Of a DNA stretch of 64,000 bases, positions 48,510 to 57,892 are shown piece after piece. Source of the DNA: an endosymbiont of Galathealinum brachiosum (lineage in GTDB: Bacteria; Pseudomonadota; Gammaproteobacteria; SZUA-229); the NCBI GenBank assembly GCA_003349885.1, contig QFXC01000011.1, forward strand, positions 296,473-360,472. The letters run 5' to 3'. The stretch's first letter is position 1. Each line of letters starts with the position of its first letter. The notes under the pieces are model-generated. The model was not told the origin of the DNA, did not search any database, and was given only the letters and a program-made list of their open reading frames with translations. Position numbers and translations under genes: made by a program.

Positions 48510-49541
48510 TTACTTACCGCAGGTATTAACAACTCCTTCCGGCGCCTGATCCATATATTTCTCACAATAACAGGGGCTTCGATTTTTAGCCCAGTGACGT
48601 TCACACCTTGAGACCCAGAGAGCAGACTGTTTTGCATCCCACTCTGCCTCACGTTTATTATCTTCAACCGACTTCTGCCTGGCCAGTTTTTCATCATCAG
48701 CCGCTTTTAATTCCGCAGCCATTTTTTTCTTTTCATGCTCAACTCTGGCAGAAATTTTTGTTTCTGCATTAGATTTTCGAGCTTCATTTTTACAGGGATA
48801 AGCGATTGCAGGCACTGCCGATTTAAAATCAATAGGCGGTCTGGCATAACACATTTTTACCGGTTTTGGCTTGGGTCTGGGTTTCGGTTTTGCCACAACA
48901 ACTGGAGCAGGTTTTGGCTCTACCTTTTTAACTACTGGTGCTGGTGGCGGCACAGGTTTATTAATTTTAGCCATTAATGGCGCATAACCCGACATAGTGA
49001 ATGTTAATTTAACCGGGCGTCCATATGGTTCTATAATAAACTCAATCACATTTGCGCTTTTTAAAATATTGTGACTTTCCTTATCCAGATTAATGACGAA
49101 GTCACCGCCTCCTCCTGCATTAATGCAAACATCATTCGCCACAATAGCATTCTGTTTTAGTTTTTTACCCGGATTTTGCTGATTCTGTAAACACCAGTTG
49201 AATATTGGTAAACGGCGACCATCTGTTTTTATCTCCGCAATTGCCAGACCATCTAATAATCGTGTGTTTTCAAGCTCACCACTGGGATCATTTTTCCCCA
49301 TACGCAGCAATAATCGGTACTTATCAATATTTAAATGATAATAGTTGGTATCAGACCCATCACGAACCGAGCCGGATTTAATTGCTGTATTGTTGTTCTC
49401 ATACCATGCCGCATCCGCGCCAAATGTATAGTTTTTTGATTTTTTAAATGGATTCACTCCAGCAAAACTACTGAAGTTAGAAACAACTAACAGAATACCA
49501 AGAATACTGCCTACAACTCGTTTATTCGTTACACCGACCAC
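48510..49541 (-). CDS. Secreted protein of unknown function with Pro/Lys linker and coiled coil
   Basis: 343 residues, GTG start with AAAGGGG upstream. A signal peptide (to about residue 27, SSFA-GV) is followed by a globular part (about 28-185) with two cysteines, a P/K/V-rich linker (about 197-228, repeated PKP units), then a cysteine-containing segment and a charged K/E/A coiled coil (about 255-310), ending in a Cys-rich tail (SRCERHW, PCYCEKY, TCGK). The P-K linker resembles envelope-spanning proteins such as TonB but there is no TonB domain. Unrecognised; single gene. Confidence 0.7.
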   Translation of the reverse strand: MVGVTNKRVVGSILGILLVVSNFSSFAGVNPFKKSKNYTFGADAAWYENNNTAIKSGSVRDGSDTNYYHLNIDKYRLLLRMGKNDPSGELENTRLLDGLAIAEIKTDGRRLPIFNWCLQNQQNPGKKLKQNAIVANDVCINAGGGGDFVINLDKESHNILKSANVIEFIIEPYGRPVKLTFTMSGYAPLMAKINKPVPPPAPVVKKVEPKPAPVVVAKPKPRPKPKPVKMCYARPPIDFKSAVPAIAYPCKNEARKSNAETKISARVEHEKKKMAAELKAADDEKLARQKSVEDNKREAEWDAKQSALWVSRCERHWAKNRSPCYCEKYMDQAPEGVVNTCGK

Positions 49542-49784
49542 GCTTAAGACCCCTTTAAGCTAAAATTTTTGACAAAATATTCGTATTTATTACTTTAATT
49601 TACAGCATCTTGTACAAATTTACTTTAAAAGAATTCGCTAACCTATGGTATTTACACTTGTTTTCTCTTAAAGCATGTCTTTCTTTTTAGTTAATAGATA
49701 TAGCACAAGTTTCGTGTTTGTGAATCAAAAGAGCTGAAAATCAGTGTAAAATCACATTTTTTACAACAACTAAATCGATCTTGA

Positions 49785-49985
49785 ATGAAAATACAACTTA
49801 ACGGCAAAGAACTACAAATTGATTCGGGAACCACTCTCATACAACTCATCAATAATGAGGGTATGACAGGTAAACGTCTTGCAGCAGAAGTTAATCGCGA
49901 AATAATTACAAAAGCAGAACATCCAAACCACATTCTGAAAGATGGCGATATAGTTGAAATAGTCCACGCCATCGGCGGTGGGTAA
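49785..49985 (+). CDS. thiS: Sulfur carrier protein ThiS
   Basis: 66 residues, ubiquitin-like, ending in the diglycine tail (HAIGGG) that is adenylated and thiocarboxylated. Delivers sulfur to ThiG for thiazole synthesis. The stop codon lies inside the left arm of a strong hairpin (49982-50029). thiG follows only after 479 bases, unlike the tight thiS-thiG spacing usual elsewhere. Confidence 0.95.
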   Translation: MKIQLNGKELQIDSGTTLIQLINNEGMTGKRLAAEVNREIITKAEHPNHILKDGDIVEIVHAIGGG

Positions 49986-50029
49986 ATAAAGACCGTTTGC
50001 ACTCAATGCGCAAACGCAGCTTTATTTAC
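49982..50029. repeat. Hairpin containing the thiS stop codon
   Basis: GTAAATAAAG..CGTTTGC (49982-50000) pairs with GCAAACG..CTTTATTTAC (50010-50029) around a 9-base loop. The left arm includes the thiS TAA (49983-49985). It may slow decay or attenuate readthrough into thiG; it lacks a terminal U tract. Confidence 0.65.
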
Positions 50030-50281
50030 GCCAGACAGGGATGTCTGGCTGGATCGAAGACACCAGGGATGGTTACTTGCAAACACAAATCTAACGAAGC
50101 CACCTCTTAAAACACTTAAAAACCTGAGAGATCGTTTGTTCTACTTAAATGTGTGCAAACGCAGCTTTATTTACGCCAGACAGGGATGTCTGGCTGGGTA
50201 GAAGACACCAGAGACGGTTTCTTGTAACCACAAACCCGACAAAGCCAGCCTCTGAAACACATAAAAAATCTGAGAGGTTAC
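50010..50281 (+). repeat. Two tandem imperfect 145-bp repeat units between thiS and thiG
   Basis: Unit 1 begins at 50010 and unit 2 at 50155. The first 43 bases are identical in both (50010-50052 and 50155-50197) and contain a perfect 8-base hairpin (GCCAGACA ... TGTCTGGC). The rest is diverged but alignable (…AGACACCAG…, …CTGAGAG…). The whole 50000-50464 gap holds no convincing gene; a 104-codon open frame at 50149-50463 crosses the repeat and is not supported. Confidence 0.8.
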
Positions 50282-50464
50282 ATGTTATATCAGCAATTCA
50301 GGCTTGCTATGTTTCCTTTTATAAATCGTCAGCTAAAACTAACTCCTACAGCGATTTATCTTATCAATTATTACTGCCATCCCACTCACCAAAGCATAAT
50401 TTTAAAAATTTATATAAAATGCTAAGATATGTCCCTCTAAAAAACCAACCAGTAAAATCATAAT

Positions 50465-51247
50465 ATGAACGATGATCTTCTCACTATAGCGGGCAAAACC
50501 TATCAATCACGTTTACTTGTGGGCTCAGGCAAGTACAAAGACCTGACTGAAACACGTGAAGCAACTGAAGCAAGTGGCGCTGACATTATCACTGTCGCTA
50601 TTCGCCGTACGAATATTGGTCAGAACCCTGACGAAGAAAACTTACTGGATGCTGTGCCACCTGAGAAATACACAATACTGCCTAACACAGCTGGATGTTA
50701 CACAGCAGAAGATGCGGTTAGAACCTGCCGTATGGCACGTGAATTACTGGATGGGCATAACCTGGTCAAACTAGAAGTACTTGGTGACCAGAAAACATTA
50801 TATCCAGACACCGTAGCCACTCTTGAAGCAGCAAAAACACTGGTAAAAGATGGTTTCGACATTATGGTTTACACATCTGATGACCCCATTATTGCAAAAC
50901 AACTTGAAGAAATTGGTTGTGCAGCAGTAATGCCTCTAGCAGCTCCTATCGGTTCAGGGCTGGGAATACGTAACCCATATAACATTCTAACGATCATAGA
51001 AAATGCCAATGTACCGATTCTGGTTGATGCTGGCGTCGGCACAGCATCTGATGCGGCTATAGCAATGGAACTTGGTTGTGATGGCATTTTGATGAACACC
51101 GCAATTGCTGGAGCTAAAGACCCCGTTCTAATGGCATCAGCTATGAAAAAAGCTGTAGAAGCCGGGCGTGAAGCATTTTTAGCTGGCCGTATGCCTCGCA
51201 AACGTTTTGCATCTGCCTCATCACCTATTGATGGCACATTCTTTTAA
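50465..51247 (+). CDS. thiG: Thiazole synthase ThiG
   Basis: 260 residues. Combines deoxyxylulose 5-phosphate, dehydroglycine and ThiS thiocarboxylate into the thiazole phosphate. TIM-barrel landmarks: [11 protein letters not shown], the Schiff-base lysine in [54 protein letters not shown] small GC hairpin (51260-51277) separates it from trmB. Confidence 0.97.
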   Translation: MNDDLLTIAGKTYQSRLLVGSGKYKDLTETREATEASGADIITVAIRRTNIGQNPDEENLLDAVPPEKYTILPNTAGCYTAEDAVRTCRMARELLDGHNLVKLEVLGDQKTLYPDTVATLEAAKTLVKDGFDIMVYTSDDPIIAKQLEEIGCAAVMPLAAPIGSGLGIRNPYNILTIIENANVPILVDAGVGTASDAAIAMELGCDGILMNTAIAGAKDPVLMASAMKKAVEAGREAFLAGRMPRKRFASASSPIDGTFF

Positions 51248-51259
51248 TTTTATACAAAA

Positions 51260-51277
51260 GCCGGCATCCGTGCCGGC
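51260..51277. terminator. GC-rich hairpin between thiG and trmB
   Basis: GCCGGCA (51260-51266) and TGCCGGC (51271-51277), 4-base loop. No T tract follows and trmB starts 13 bases later, so at most it is a weak terminator or a processing hairpin. Confidence 0.4.
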
Positions 51278-51289
51278 CCACTTCAACAC

Positions 51290-51973
51290 ATGAAAACTCA
51301 ACACATTCGTACAATACACAGCTTTGTAAAACGAGAAGGCCGTTTAACCACTGGTCAACAGCTCGCTATCGATACTCAATGGCCTGAATTTGGTATTAAC
51401 TATTCGGAAGAAAAGTTGAATTTCACAACCCTGTTTGACAATGAAGCTGACGTTATTCTGGAAATTGGTTTTGGTAATGGTGACTCGCTCTGGCAAATGG
51501 CACAGGCACAACCAGAAAAAAACTATTTTGGAATTGAAGTTCATCGGCCCGGTGTCGGCCATTTATTACGTTTGGTCGAGCAGACTGACTGTAAAAATAT
51601 ACGTGTTTCAAACCATGACGCTATAGATGTTCTCGAACACCAGATACCCGATAATAGTATTGACCGTTTACAGCTCTTTTTTCCTGACCCCTGGCACAAG
51701 AAAAAGCACAACAAACGACGCATTGTTCAGGAAAAATTTATAAATCAGGTTGCCAGAATATTAAAACCTGATGGCATATTTCATCTTGCAACCGACTGGG
51801 AACATTACGCAAAACATATGCTCAGTACTTTAAATGACTGTGATTTATTTAATAACTTATCAGACGACAATACATATGTTCCGAAACCTGAAGAAAGACC
51901 TACAACAAAATTTGAAAAACGAGGACATCGCTTAGGGCACGGCGTCTGGGATTTATTGTTTCAAAAAAAATAA
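51290..51973 (+). CDS. trmB: tRNA (guanine-N7-)-methyltransferase
   Basis: 227 residues. Methylates G46 of tRNA using SAM. LEIGFGNGDSLWQMA is the SAM-binding loop; EVHRPGVGHLLRLVE, LQLFFPDPWHKKKHNKRRIVQ and the C-terminal TKFEKRGHRLGHGVWDL are all characteristic. It ends before a bidirectional terminator shared with nhaD. Confidence 0.97.
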   Translation: MKTQHIRTIHSFVKREGRLTTGQQLAIDTQWPEFGINYSEEKLNFTTLFDNEADVILEIGFGNGDSLWQMAQAQPEKNYFGIEVHRPGVGHLLRLVEQTDCKNIRVSNHDAIDVLEHQIPDNSIDRLQLFFPDPWHKKKHNKRRIVQEKFINQVARILKPDGIFHLATDWEHYAKHMLSTLNDCDLFNNLSDDNTYVPKPEERPTTKFEKRGHRLGHGVWDLLFQKK

Positions 51974-52012
51974 AAACTCATCTGCTATATTTTAAAAATT
52001 TTATTTCACAAA

Positions 52013-52045
52013 CAAAAAAGCCGACTAAATAAGTCGGCTTTTTTT
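52013..52045. terminator. Bidirectional intrinsic terminator
   Basis: GCCGACT (52020-52026) pairs with AGTCGGC (52032-52038), flanked by A and T runs, between converging trmB and nhaD. Confidence 0.88.
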
Positions 52046-52064
52046 GAATAACTTAACTTAATAC

Positions 52065-53495
52065 TTAAGTAAAGTAAGACTCATTAACTAACATGTGAAC
52101 ATAGATACTAGCGGCATAACCTAATGCAATTGCTGGCGTCCACTTCAGGTGACCAAAGAAGGTATATTTACCACGCGCCTGCCCCATTAATGCAACACCG
52201 GCAGCCGAGCCAATAGATAACAACGAACCACCTACACCCGCGGTTAATGTTACCAGCAACCACTGACCAATTGACATGTCTGGATTCATAGTTAATACCG
52301 CAAACATCACAGGAATATTATCAACTATTGCAGAAAGAACACCTACTACGATATTAGCTGAAGTTGGCCCCCACTGATTGTACATTAGTTCTGATGCCAG
52401 ACTTAAGTAACCAAGAAAACCTAAACCACCAACACATAAAACAACACCGTAGAAGAAGAATAAGGTATCCCACTCTGCTCTTGCAACCGGACTGAATACA
52501 TCAAATGCCGCAGGGCTACCCATGTTCGCATCTGACTCAACGTTATCTGGTTTAACGTTATCACGGTGTGCTGTTTTCTTCAGGAAGAAACCAAATAGCT
52601 GTAAATAAGCTAAACCGGTTAACATACCAACAACTGGTGGCATGTGCAGAAAGTTATGGAATGAGACTGCTGTACCAATTGTCATAAAGAACAATAAGAT
52701 AATGCGTTTGGCACCACGTTGCATTTGCACTTCTTCACCTGATGCTTCAGGTTTAACATTTGGAATGGCAAAATGCATAATCGCTGCGGGCACAAGGAAG
52801 TTAACCGCTGATGGAATAAATAAAGCAAAAAACGTCCAGAATTCAACCATACCTTTTTGCCATACCATCAGTGTTGTAATATCACCAAATGGAGAGAACG
52901 CACCACCGGCATTAGCCGCAACAACAATATTAATACACCCGATACTAACAAACTTGGTGTTATCACCACCCACAGCCATAATAACTGCACACATTAATAA
53001 TGCCGTTGTTAAGTTATCTGCAATAGGTGATATGAAGAACGCAAGAATACCGGTAATCCAGAAAAGCGCTCTAAATCCAAAACCACTTTTTACCAACCAG
53101 GCACGCAGTGCATCAAACACTTTACGCTCTTCCATCGAGTTCACATACGTCATTGCAACTAAAAGAAACAACATTAGTTCCGCATATTCTAAAAGATTAT
53201 GTCGAACCGCATGCTCTGCTTCTACAGACATGCCGTTTTGTCCAGCGACCCAACCAATACTACCCCAGATAATACCTGCAGCCAGAATAACCGGCTTTGA
53301 TTTTCTAAGGTGTGTAAATTCTTCAGCCATTACAAAAATATATGCAATACCGAAAAGTGCTAATGAAAAATAACCCAATGAACTGGTTGTCATATCACCC
53401 CAGCCTTTAGCGCCTTCACTCGCAAATAGTGCACCAGAAAACAACAGGGTCATAAGCCCCACCAAAATACTGGATTTGTTTTTTAGAATGTTCAT
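52065..53495 (-). CDS. nhaD: NhaD-type Na+/H+ antiporter
   Basis: 476 residues with about 12 membrane helices. The N-terminus has a signal-like first helix, then MAEEFTHLRKSKPVILAAG; FFISPIADNLTTALLMCAV, NIVVAANAGGAFSPFGDITTLM and VDNIPVMFAVLTM are the ion-transporter-superfamily signature segments with conserved acidic residues. NhaD antiporters export sodium (or lithium) at alkaline pH in halophilic and marine bacteria. It lies downstream of the SLC13 gene on the same strand. A second, 5'-truncated copy with very similar sequence lies at 57893-59209. Confidence 0.94.
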   Translation of the reverse strand: MNILKNKSSILVGLMTLLFSGALFASEGAKGWGDMTTSSLGYFSLALFGIAYIFVMAEEFTHLRKSKPVILAAGIIWGSIGWVAGQNGMSVEAEHAVRHNLLEYAELMLFLLVAMTYVNSMEERKVFDALRAWLVKSGFGFRALFWITGILAFFISPIADNLTTALLMCAVIMAVGGDNTKFVSIGCINIVVAANAGGAFSPFGDITTLMVWQKGMVEFWTFFALFIPSAVNFLVPAAIMHFAIPNVKPEASGEEVQMQRGAKRIILLFFMTIGTAVSFHNFLHMPPVVGMLTGLAYLQLFGFFLKKTAHRDNVKPDNVESDANMGSPAAFDVFSPVARAEWDTLFFFYGVVLCVGGLGFLGYLSLASELMYNQWGPTSANIVVGVLSAIVDNIPVMFAVLTMNPDMSIGQWLLVTLTAGVGGSLLSIGSAAGVALMGQARGKYTFFGHLKWTPAIALGYAASIYVHMLVNESYFT

Positions 53496-53633
53496 GTTTT
53501 TTACTCTAATTTTTTAACTTTAATCTTATAAATTTTTCAATATTTCTTTAACCCTGATCGCAAACTAAAACTTACTCCTATAAAACCAGTACGGAATAAA
53601 TTCTAACTCGCGAAAAATAACGGGGTTTCTAAC

Positions 53634-55628
53634 TTAACCAAACACTACATTCATCATAACCATCATTACAACCAGGAACAGTATGGTCATAACACCACCC
53701 GCTTTCATGAAATCAGGTACACGGTAACCCGCTGGACCCATGATTAATGCATTCACCTGATGCGTAGGAATAAGGAATGAATTTGATGTTGCAATCGCGA
53801 CAGTTAAAGCGAACACCGCAGGATTAGCTCCTGGAATTTGCAATGCCATATTAACTGCTAAAGGAACCAGTAAAACAGTTGCACCGACATTCGACATTAC
53901 CAATGTAAAGAATGTCGCAAGAACAGCAATTATTAACTGAACCATCCAGACAGAAGGATCATCACCCATTACAGACAATGTCTGTTCAGCAATCCATTTT
54001 GCCGTGCCCGATGTTTCAACTGCAACACCTAAAGGTATTAATGAAGCTAACAGGAATACCGTTTTCCAGCTTACGGCTTCATAGGCTTCTTCAACTTTTA
54101 AAACCCCCGACAGAATCATGCCAACTGCACCGGTTAATAGTGCAACAGATAAACGTAAGTCAGTAAATAAAACCAGACCAAGTGCAATACCAAAAAACAA
54201 TAATGCTGGCGCCAGTTTTTGTGGACGTGCTTCTTCTCGTGGGTACTCAGTGGTTACTACAACAAAATCACGATCTTTTTCAATACGCTGTAAAGAATCC
54301 CACGCCGTATGAACAACTAATGTATCACCGGCAACAAAAGGCATATTACGAATATCGTCACCTTCACGTTTAGTTTCCCCATCGCGGTGTAAACCAATTA
54401 ACGCTAATCCGTAAGTTTTACGCATCCAGACATCACGTGCACTTTTACCAATTAATGAAGAGCCCGGTGGAATTACAACTTCAGCAACACCCGATTTAGT
54501 TGCCGCTAAAGACTCAGAAAATGTACGCAGCTCATCACGTATTTTAAGATTATAACCTTCTGCCAAACGAGCAAGATGATTAGGCTCTGCGATAATGCCC
54601 AATACCATGCCAGCAGAAATTTCTGTATCACGTGCAATAGAACCAGGGCCAAAACGAAGGTCATCACCAGTTTGCTTACTCGCAATAATACGTAACATAT
54701 GGGTTGATTCTATGTCATCCAGTGTATGACCAATAAACAAACTCTCTTCTGTTACAACGACTTCAGAAAGCGAGTAGTTAACACCATAAACATTTTGAAT
54801 ATATTTTAACGGATCAGAACCAGACGTTGAACTTTCACTTTTCGTTGCCGGTAATACAAAACGACCTGCAATAACGAAATAAAGAATACCTGTAAGTACT
54901 AATGCCAGGCCAACAGGTGTTACAGAAAATAAACCCCATGTTTCCATTTGCTGATCAGCAGGTAATGCCTGATTAGATGCCAGAATCAAATCGTTTAATA
55001 AAATCAATGGACTTGAACCAACCATTGTCACAGTACCGCCCAGAATCGCACAGAATCCCATAGGCATTAATAAACGTGACATAGGTAGACCGGAACGTGC
55101 TGAGATACGAGATACAACAGGTAAGAATAATGCTGCTGCACCTACGTTTTGCATAAACGAAGAAATAATACCAACGGTAGAAGAGATTATTGGAATAATA
55201 CGTGTTTCAGAAGTGCCGCCAATTTTCAAAATAAACGCTGCAACTTTTGACATTAAACCAGTTTTATCTAAACCGGCACCAATTATCATTACCGCTATAA
55301 TCGACATTACCGCATTTGATGCAAAACCATCAAATAGATGGTTAGTATCAACCAGACCTTCTTCTAACCCCATAACAGGTGCAAGCAAAGATGACAGACC
55401 AATTAACACCATAACGGATACAGCGGCTACATCTACGCCAACCACTTCAAATGCAAAAAGATAAATCGTTAACATTAAAATGCCGGTTACCCAGGCTATC
55501 TCAATACTGGGTACTACCTGAGCCAGGCCCAGTGCCGCAGCAAAAAATATTGCAGCTGCTACCATTTGTTTTGTCGAAAACTTAGATGGCACTGCCATTT
55601 TTGTTTCCTCATCGGCCATTGCGGTCAT
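53634..55628 (-). CDS. SLC13-family transporter with two TrkA-C domains
   Basis: 664 residues. Membrane part split in two (residues about 20-245 and 480-664) around two RCK/TrkA-C regulatory domains (about 265-345 and 365-450, SAGMVLGIIAEP and AGDTLVVHTA). SLC13/DASS signature stretches include SSFMQNVGAAALFLPV and the closing TVAIATSNSFLIPTHQVNALIMGPAGYR. Substrates of relatives range from dicarboxylates to sulfate; this one cannot be assigned. GGAGA precedes the ATG. It lies 139 bases upstream of nhaD and is divergent from the LysR gene, suggesting regulation by it. Confidence 0.88.
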   Translation of the reverse strand: MTAMADEETKMAVPSKFSTKQMVAAAIFFAAALGLAQVVPSIEIAWVTGILMLTIYLFAFEVVGVDVAAVSVMVLIGLSSLLAPVMGLEEGLVDTNHLFDGFASNAVMSIIAVMIIGAGLDKTGLMSKVAAFILKIGGTSETRIIPIISSTVGIISSFMQNVGAAALFLPVVSRISARSGLPMSRLLMPMGFCAILGGTVTMVGSSPLILLNDLILASNQALPADQQMETWGLFSVTPVGLALVLTGILYFVIAGRFVLPATKSESSTSGSDPLKYIQNVYGVNYSLSEVVVTEESLFIGHTLDDIESTHMLRIIASKQTGDDLRFGPGSIARDTEISAGMVLGIIAEPNHLARLAEGYNLKIRDELRTFSESLAATKSGVAEVVIPPGSSLIGKSARDVWMRKTYGLALIGLHRDGETKREGDDIRNMPFVAGDTLVVHTAWDSLQRIEKDRDFVVVTTEYPREEARPQKLAPALLFFGIALGLVLFTDLRLSVALLTGAVGMILSGVLKVEEAYEAVSWKTVFLLASLIPLGVAVETSGTAKWIAEQTLSVMGDDPSVWMVQLIIAVLATFFTLVMSNVGATVLLVPLAVNMALQIPGANPAVFALTVAIATSNSFLIPTHQVNALIMGPAGYRVPDFMKAGGVMTILFLVVMMVMMNVVFG

Positions 55629-55660
55629 TATACTTCTCCAATTAAATTACAATTTCTTAC

Positions 55661-55690
55661 ATCAGGCAGCTCTATATAAAGCTGTCTGAT
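55661..55690. promoter_or_regulatory. Inverted repeat upstream of the SLC13 gene
   Basis: ATCAGGCAGCT (55661-55671) and AGCTGTCTGAT (55680-55690) match 10 of 11 positions around an 8-base spacer, 33 bases from the SLC13 start. Candidate operator or transcript hairpin. Confidence 0.45.
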
Positions 55691-55728
55691 TATTATTCGT
55701 TCAAATCTAAAATTACTTATTCAGATTA

Positions 55729-55770
55729 ATTCTGTCTGGACATACTTTAAGTATTACCATCCGACAGAAT
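55729..55770. promoter_or_regulatory. Nested dyad, candidate LysR-type operator
   Basis: Outer arms ATTCTGTCTGGA (55729-55740) and TCCGACAGAAT (55760-55770) flank a central perfect palindrome ATACTTTAAGTAT (55742-55754). It lies midway between divergent SLC13 and lysR genes. A further palindrome TTCCCGTAGGGAA lies at 55790-55802. LysR regulators typically bind such dyads. Confidence 0.45.
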
Positions 55771-55914
55771 CGCTCGACTATTAGGTATATTCCCGTAGGG
55801 AAATGATTAGCGCCTTCAAAAGCATATTTGAGAGGGGGTCGTGATGAGCGAGGCCGGATAATGCACCTTTTAAAGACACTATTCAATTGAATTCAAATGT
55901 ATTAATATTCCTGT

Positions 55915-56844
55915 ATGGAATATATCAATCTGCCAGATTATAAATCTTTAGCCACACTTAAAGCCGTTGTTGAGTTAGGCAGCGTTAACCGTGCCGCTGA
56001 TGCACTCTATATAGGCCAACCCGCGGTCACCAAGCGATTACGCTCATTAGACTCATGTTACGGCGTACCGTTAATGCAGCAACAGGGCAGGAAGCTGGAG
56101 TTAACTATCGCTGGTGAAAAGGTTTATGCGTATGCCAGACTGGTTCTACAACATCAGGAAAGCCTTCTGGATGACCTGGCCTCATTACGCACTGGACACA
56201 ACCGCCTGCGTCTGGAAGTAACTTTTGCAATTGGTGAGCACATTTTACCCGACATATTAATGCACTTTGCTGATTCTCAACCGGATTTACGCATTGATAG
56301 CCGATTAGGCTACTCTCGACGCATCCATACTCGTCTGGCGACCGGTCTGGCTGATATTGCCCTGCTTGAGCAATCACCCCGTCACCCGAATATAAAAGTT
56401 GAGCCGTGGATGCAAGATGAGTTATTACTCGTCTGCGGCCCGGGCCATCCACTCTGGGGCAAAGAAGCCATTGAATTATCCGAACTGGAAACATTACATT
56501 ATGTTTTACGCGAGGCTCAATCATCTATTCGAAATACACTAGACAAAACAATGCATGACGAAAGCATAAAACTGGATAATATCGATATGGAAGTAGGCTC
56601 TACCGATACAATTATCGAGATATTACAGCGAGGCAAGCAGGTCAGTTTTCTACCCCAGTTTGCGGTCAGCAGTTTTTTAGAACGTAACAGCCTGCACCAA
56701 ATTAAAATTCGTCATTTACAGATAAACCGAACGTTATGGATTGCTTATAATATTGCCAATCTGAGCCCTCAAGCAGTCGATTCATTTATCGGCATGTTAA
56801 AAGAGATCACCACTCAACGATCTATACACTCTACATCGTCATAA
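55915..56844 (+). CDS. LysR-family transcriptional regulator
   Basis: 309 residues. N-terminal winged HTH (ATLKAVVELGSVNRAADALYIGQPAVTKRLRSLD), then a periplasmic-binding-like effector domain (FAIGEHILPDILMHF, ADIALLEQSPRH, LLVCGPGHPLW, STDTIIEILQRGKQVSFLPQFAVSSFL). It is divergent from the SLC13/nhaD genes and next to ompW, a second nhaD and prk, so it may control transport or carbon fixation. It is not clearly CbbR or CysB. Likely autoregulated through the dyads in the 286-base gap. Confidence 0.93.
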   Translation: MEYINLPDYKSLATLKAVVELGSVNRAADALYIGQPAVTKRLRSLDSCYGVPLMQQQGRKLELTIAGEKVYAYARLVLQHQESLLDDLASLRTGHNRLRLEVTFAIGEHILPDILMHFADSQPDLRIDSRLGYSRRIHTRLATGLADIALLEQSPRHPNIKVEPWMQDELLLVCGPGHPLWGKEAIELSELETLHYVLREAQSSIRNTLDKTMHDESIKLDNIDMEVGSTDTIIEILQRGKQVSFLPQFAVSSFLERNSLHQIKIRHLQINRTLWIAYNIANLSPQAVDSFIGMLKEITTQRSIHSTSS

Positions 56845-57044
56845 ATTTGTATAATTCCATTATTTAATTATTCATTGAAATACCCTGTCATTCTCTGATT
56901 CAAATTGACCCAGATCAATACTTTCTATAACCACACATAACAAAAGGATATACCTCACCAGAAACCTGTTCTATATCAATATTAGTATTTAATAATCTGG
57001 TACTTTCCCCGCCACAAATAATACTTACATTGCAGGTGAGCTCC

Positions 57045-57722
57045 ATGAAACAACAAAAAACTTTATCTATCGCTATTTTAACTTCTCTTGGCCTGAGTCT
57101 GGGTGCGGCATCATTTTCTGCACAGGCTATTCAGGAAGGTGATATGTTTATGCGTGTTACTGCAACTCAGGTAACACCTAGCAGCAGCAGTACTGGTTTT
57201 GAAAATGCACCAACTGTCATTCCACAAGCAGAAGACAGCACAAAACCAGGTTTTACCTTTGTTTATATGATGAGTAACAACATAGGTTTTGAAGTATTAG
57301 CCGCGCTACCTTTTGAACATGACGTCATAGTTGATGGCATTGGTCTTGTAGGCTCAACTAAGCAACTACCACCTACTATCAGTGTTCAATACTATTTTAA
57401 CCCGTCACAGAAGTTCCGCCCTTATGTGGGTATTGGTTTGAACTACACAACATTCTTTAATGATAACTTTACTCAGGCAACTGCCGATCTTGTTAACAGT
57501 CTAGATCCAGCCAATACCATGGCACCAGATCTGGAAATAGATGATTCCTTCGGTCTAGCAGCTCAGATCGGTTTTGATTACGACCTTGATGATAAGTGGT
57601 TTGTTAGTGCCGATGTTCGTTATATCAACATCGAAACAGAAGCTCACAATGACTTTCTAGGAAAGTCAGATATAGACATCAACCCAACGGTTGTTAGTGT
57701 TGGTCTGGGTTATAAGTTTTAA
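57045..57722 (+). CDS. ompW: OmpW-family outer-membrane protein
   Basis: 225 residues with a signal peptide (MKQQKTLSIAILTSLGLSLGAASFSAQA). Eight-stranded barrel of the OmpW type (QEGDMFMRVTATQVTP, VLAALPFEHDVIVDG, TISVQYYFNP..KFRPYVGIGLNYTTF), ending in the terminal Phe of GLGYKF. The start at 57045 follows GGTGAG; an ORF start 15 bases upstream is less likely. Forms small hydrophobic channels. Ends at a clear terminator. Confidence 0.94.
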   Translation: MKQQKTLSIAILTSLGLSLGAASFSAQAIQEGDMFMRVTATQVTPSSSSTGFENAPTVIPQAEDSTKPGFTFVYMMSNNIGFEVLAALPFEHDVIVDGIGLVGSTKQLPPTISVQYYFNPSQKFRPYVGIGLNYTTFFNDNFTQATADLVNSLDPANTMAPDLEIDDSFGLAAQIGFDYDLDDKWFVSADVRYINIETEAHNDFLGKSDIDINPTVVSVGLGYKF

Positions 57723-57750
57723 TCTTATACCTGATTAAGCTCTATCTAAA

Positions 57751-57776
57751 AAGGCGACCTGATGGTCGCCTTTTTT
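57751..57776 (+). terminator. Intrinsic terminator after ompW
   Basis: GGCGACC (57753-57759) pairs with GGTCGCC (57764-57770), followed by six Ts. It lies between ompW and the truncated second nhaD. Confidence 0.9.
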
Positions 57777-57892
57777 ATTAGTATCAAAAAACCTAAATGT
57801 AACCTGCCAAACCTGAGCACTGGCTCGATCTCACTAATCACTGGGTCGGATTTACTGCGCTGGCTATTTTCCTTCTTGCTTACACGCTGGTT

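Noticed and set aside
50120..50281. TPP riboswitch before thiG
   Set aside because: CTGAGAG occurs in both repeat units, but the rest of the THI box (such as the GAACCTGAT-like stretch and closing GGGA) is absent.
50010..50281. CRISPR array
   Set aside because: Only two long units with diverged interiors; no short constant repeat, spacers or cas genes.
50149..50463. 104-codon open frame between thiS and thiG
   Set aside because: It overlies the tandem repeat; codon content and peptide give no sign of a real protein.
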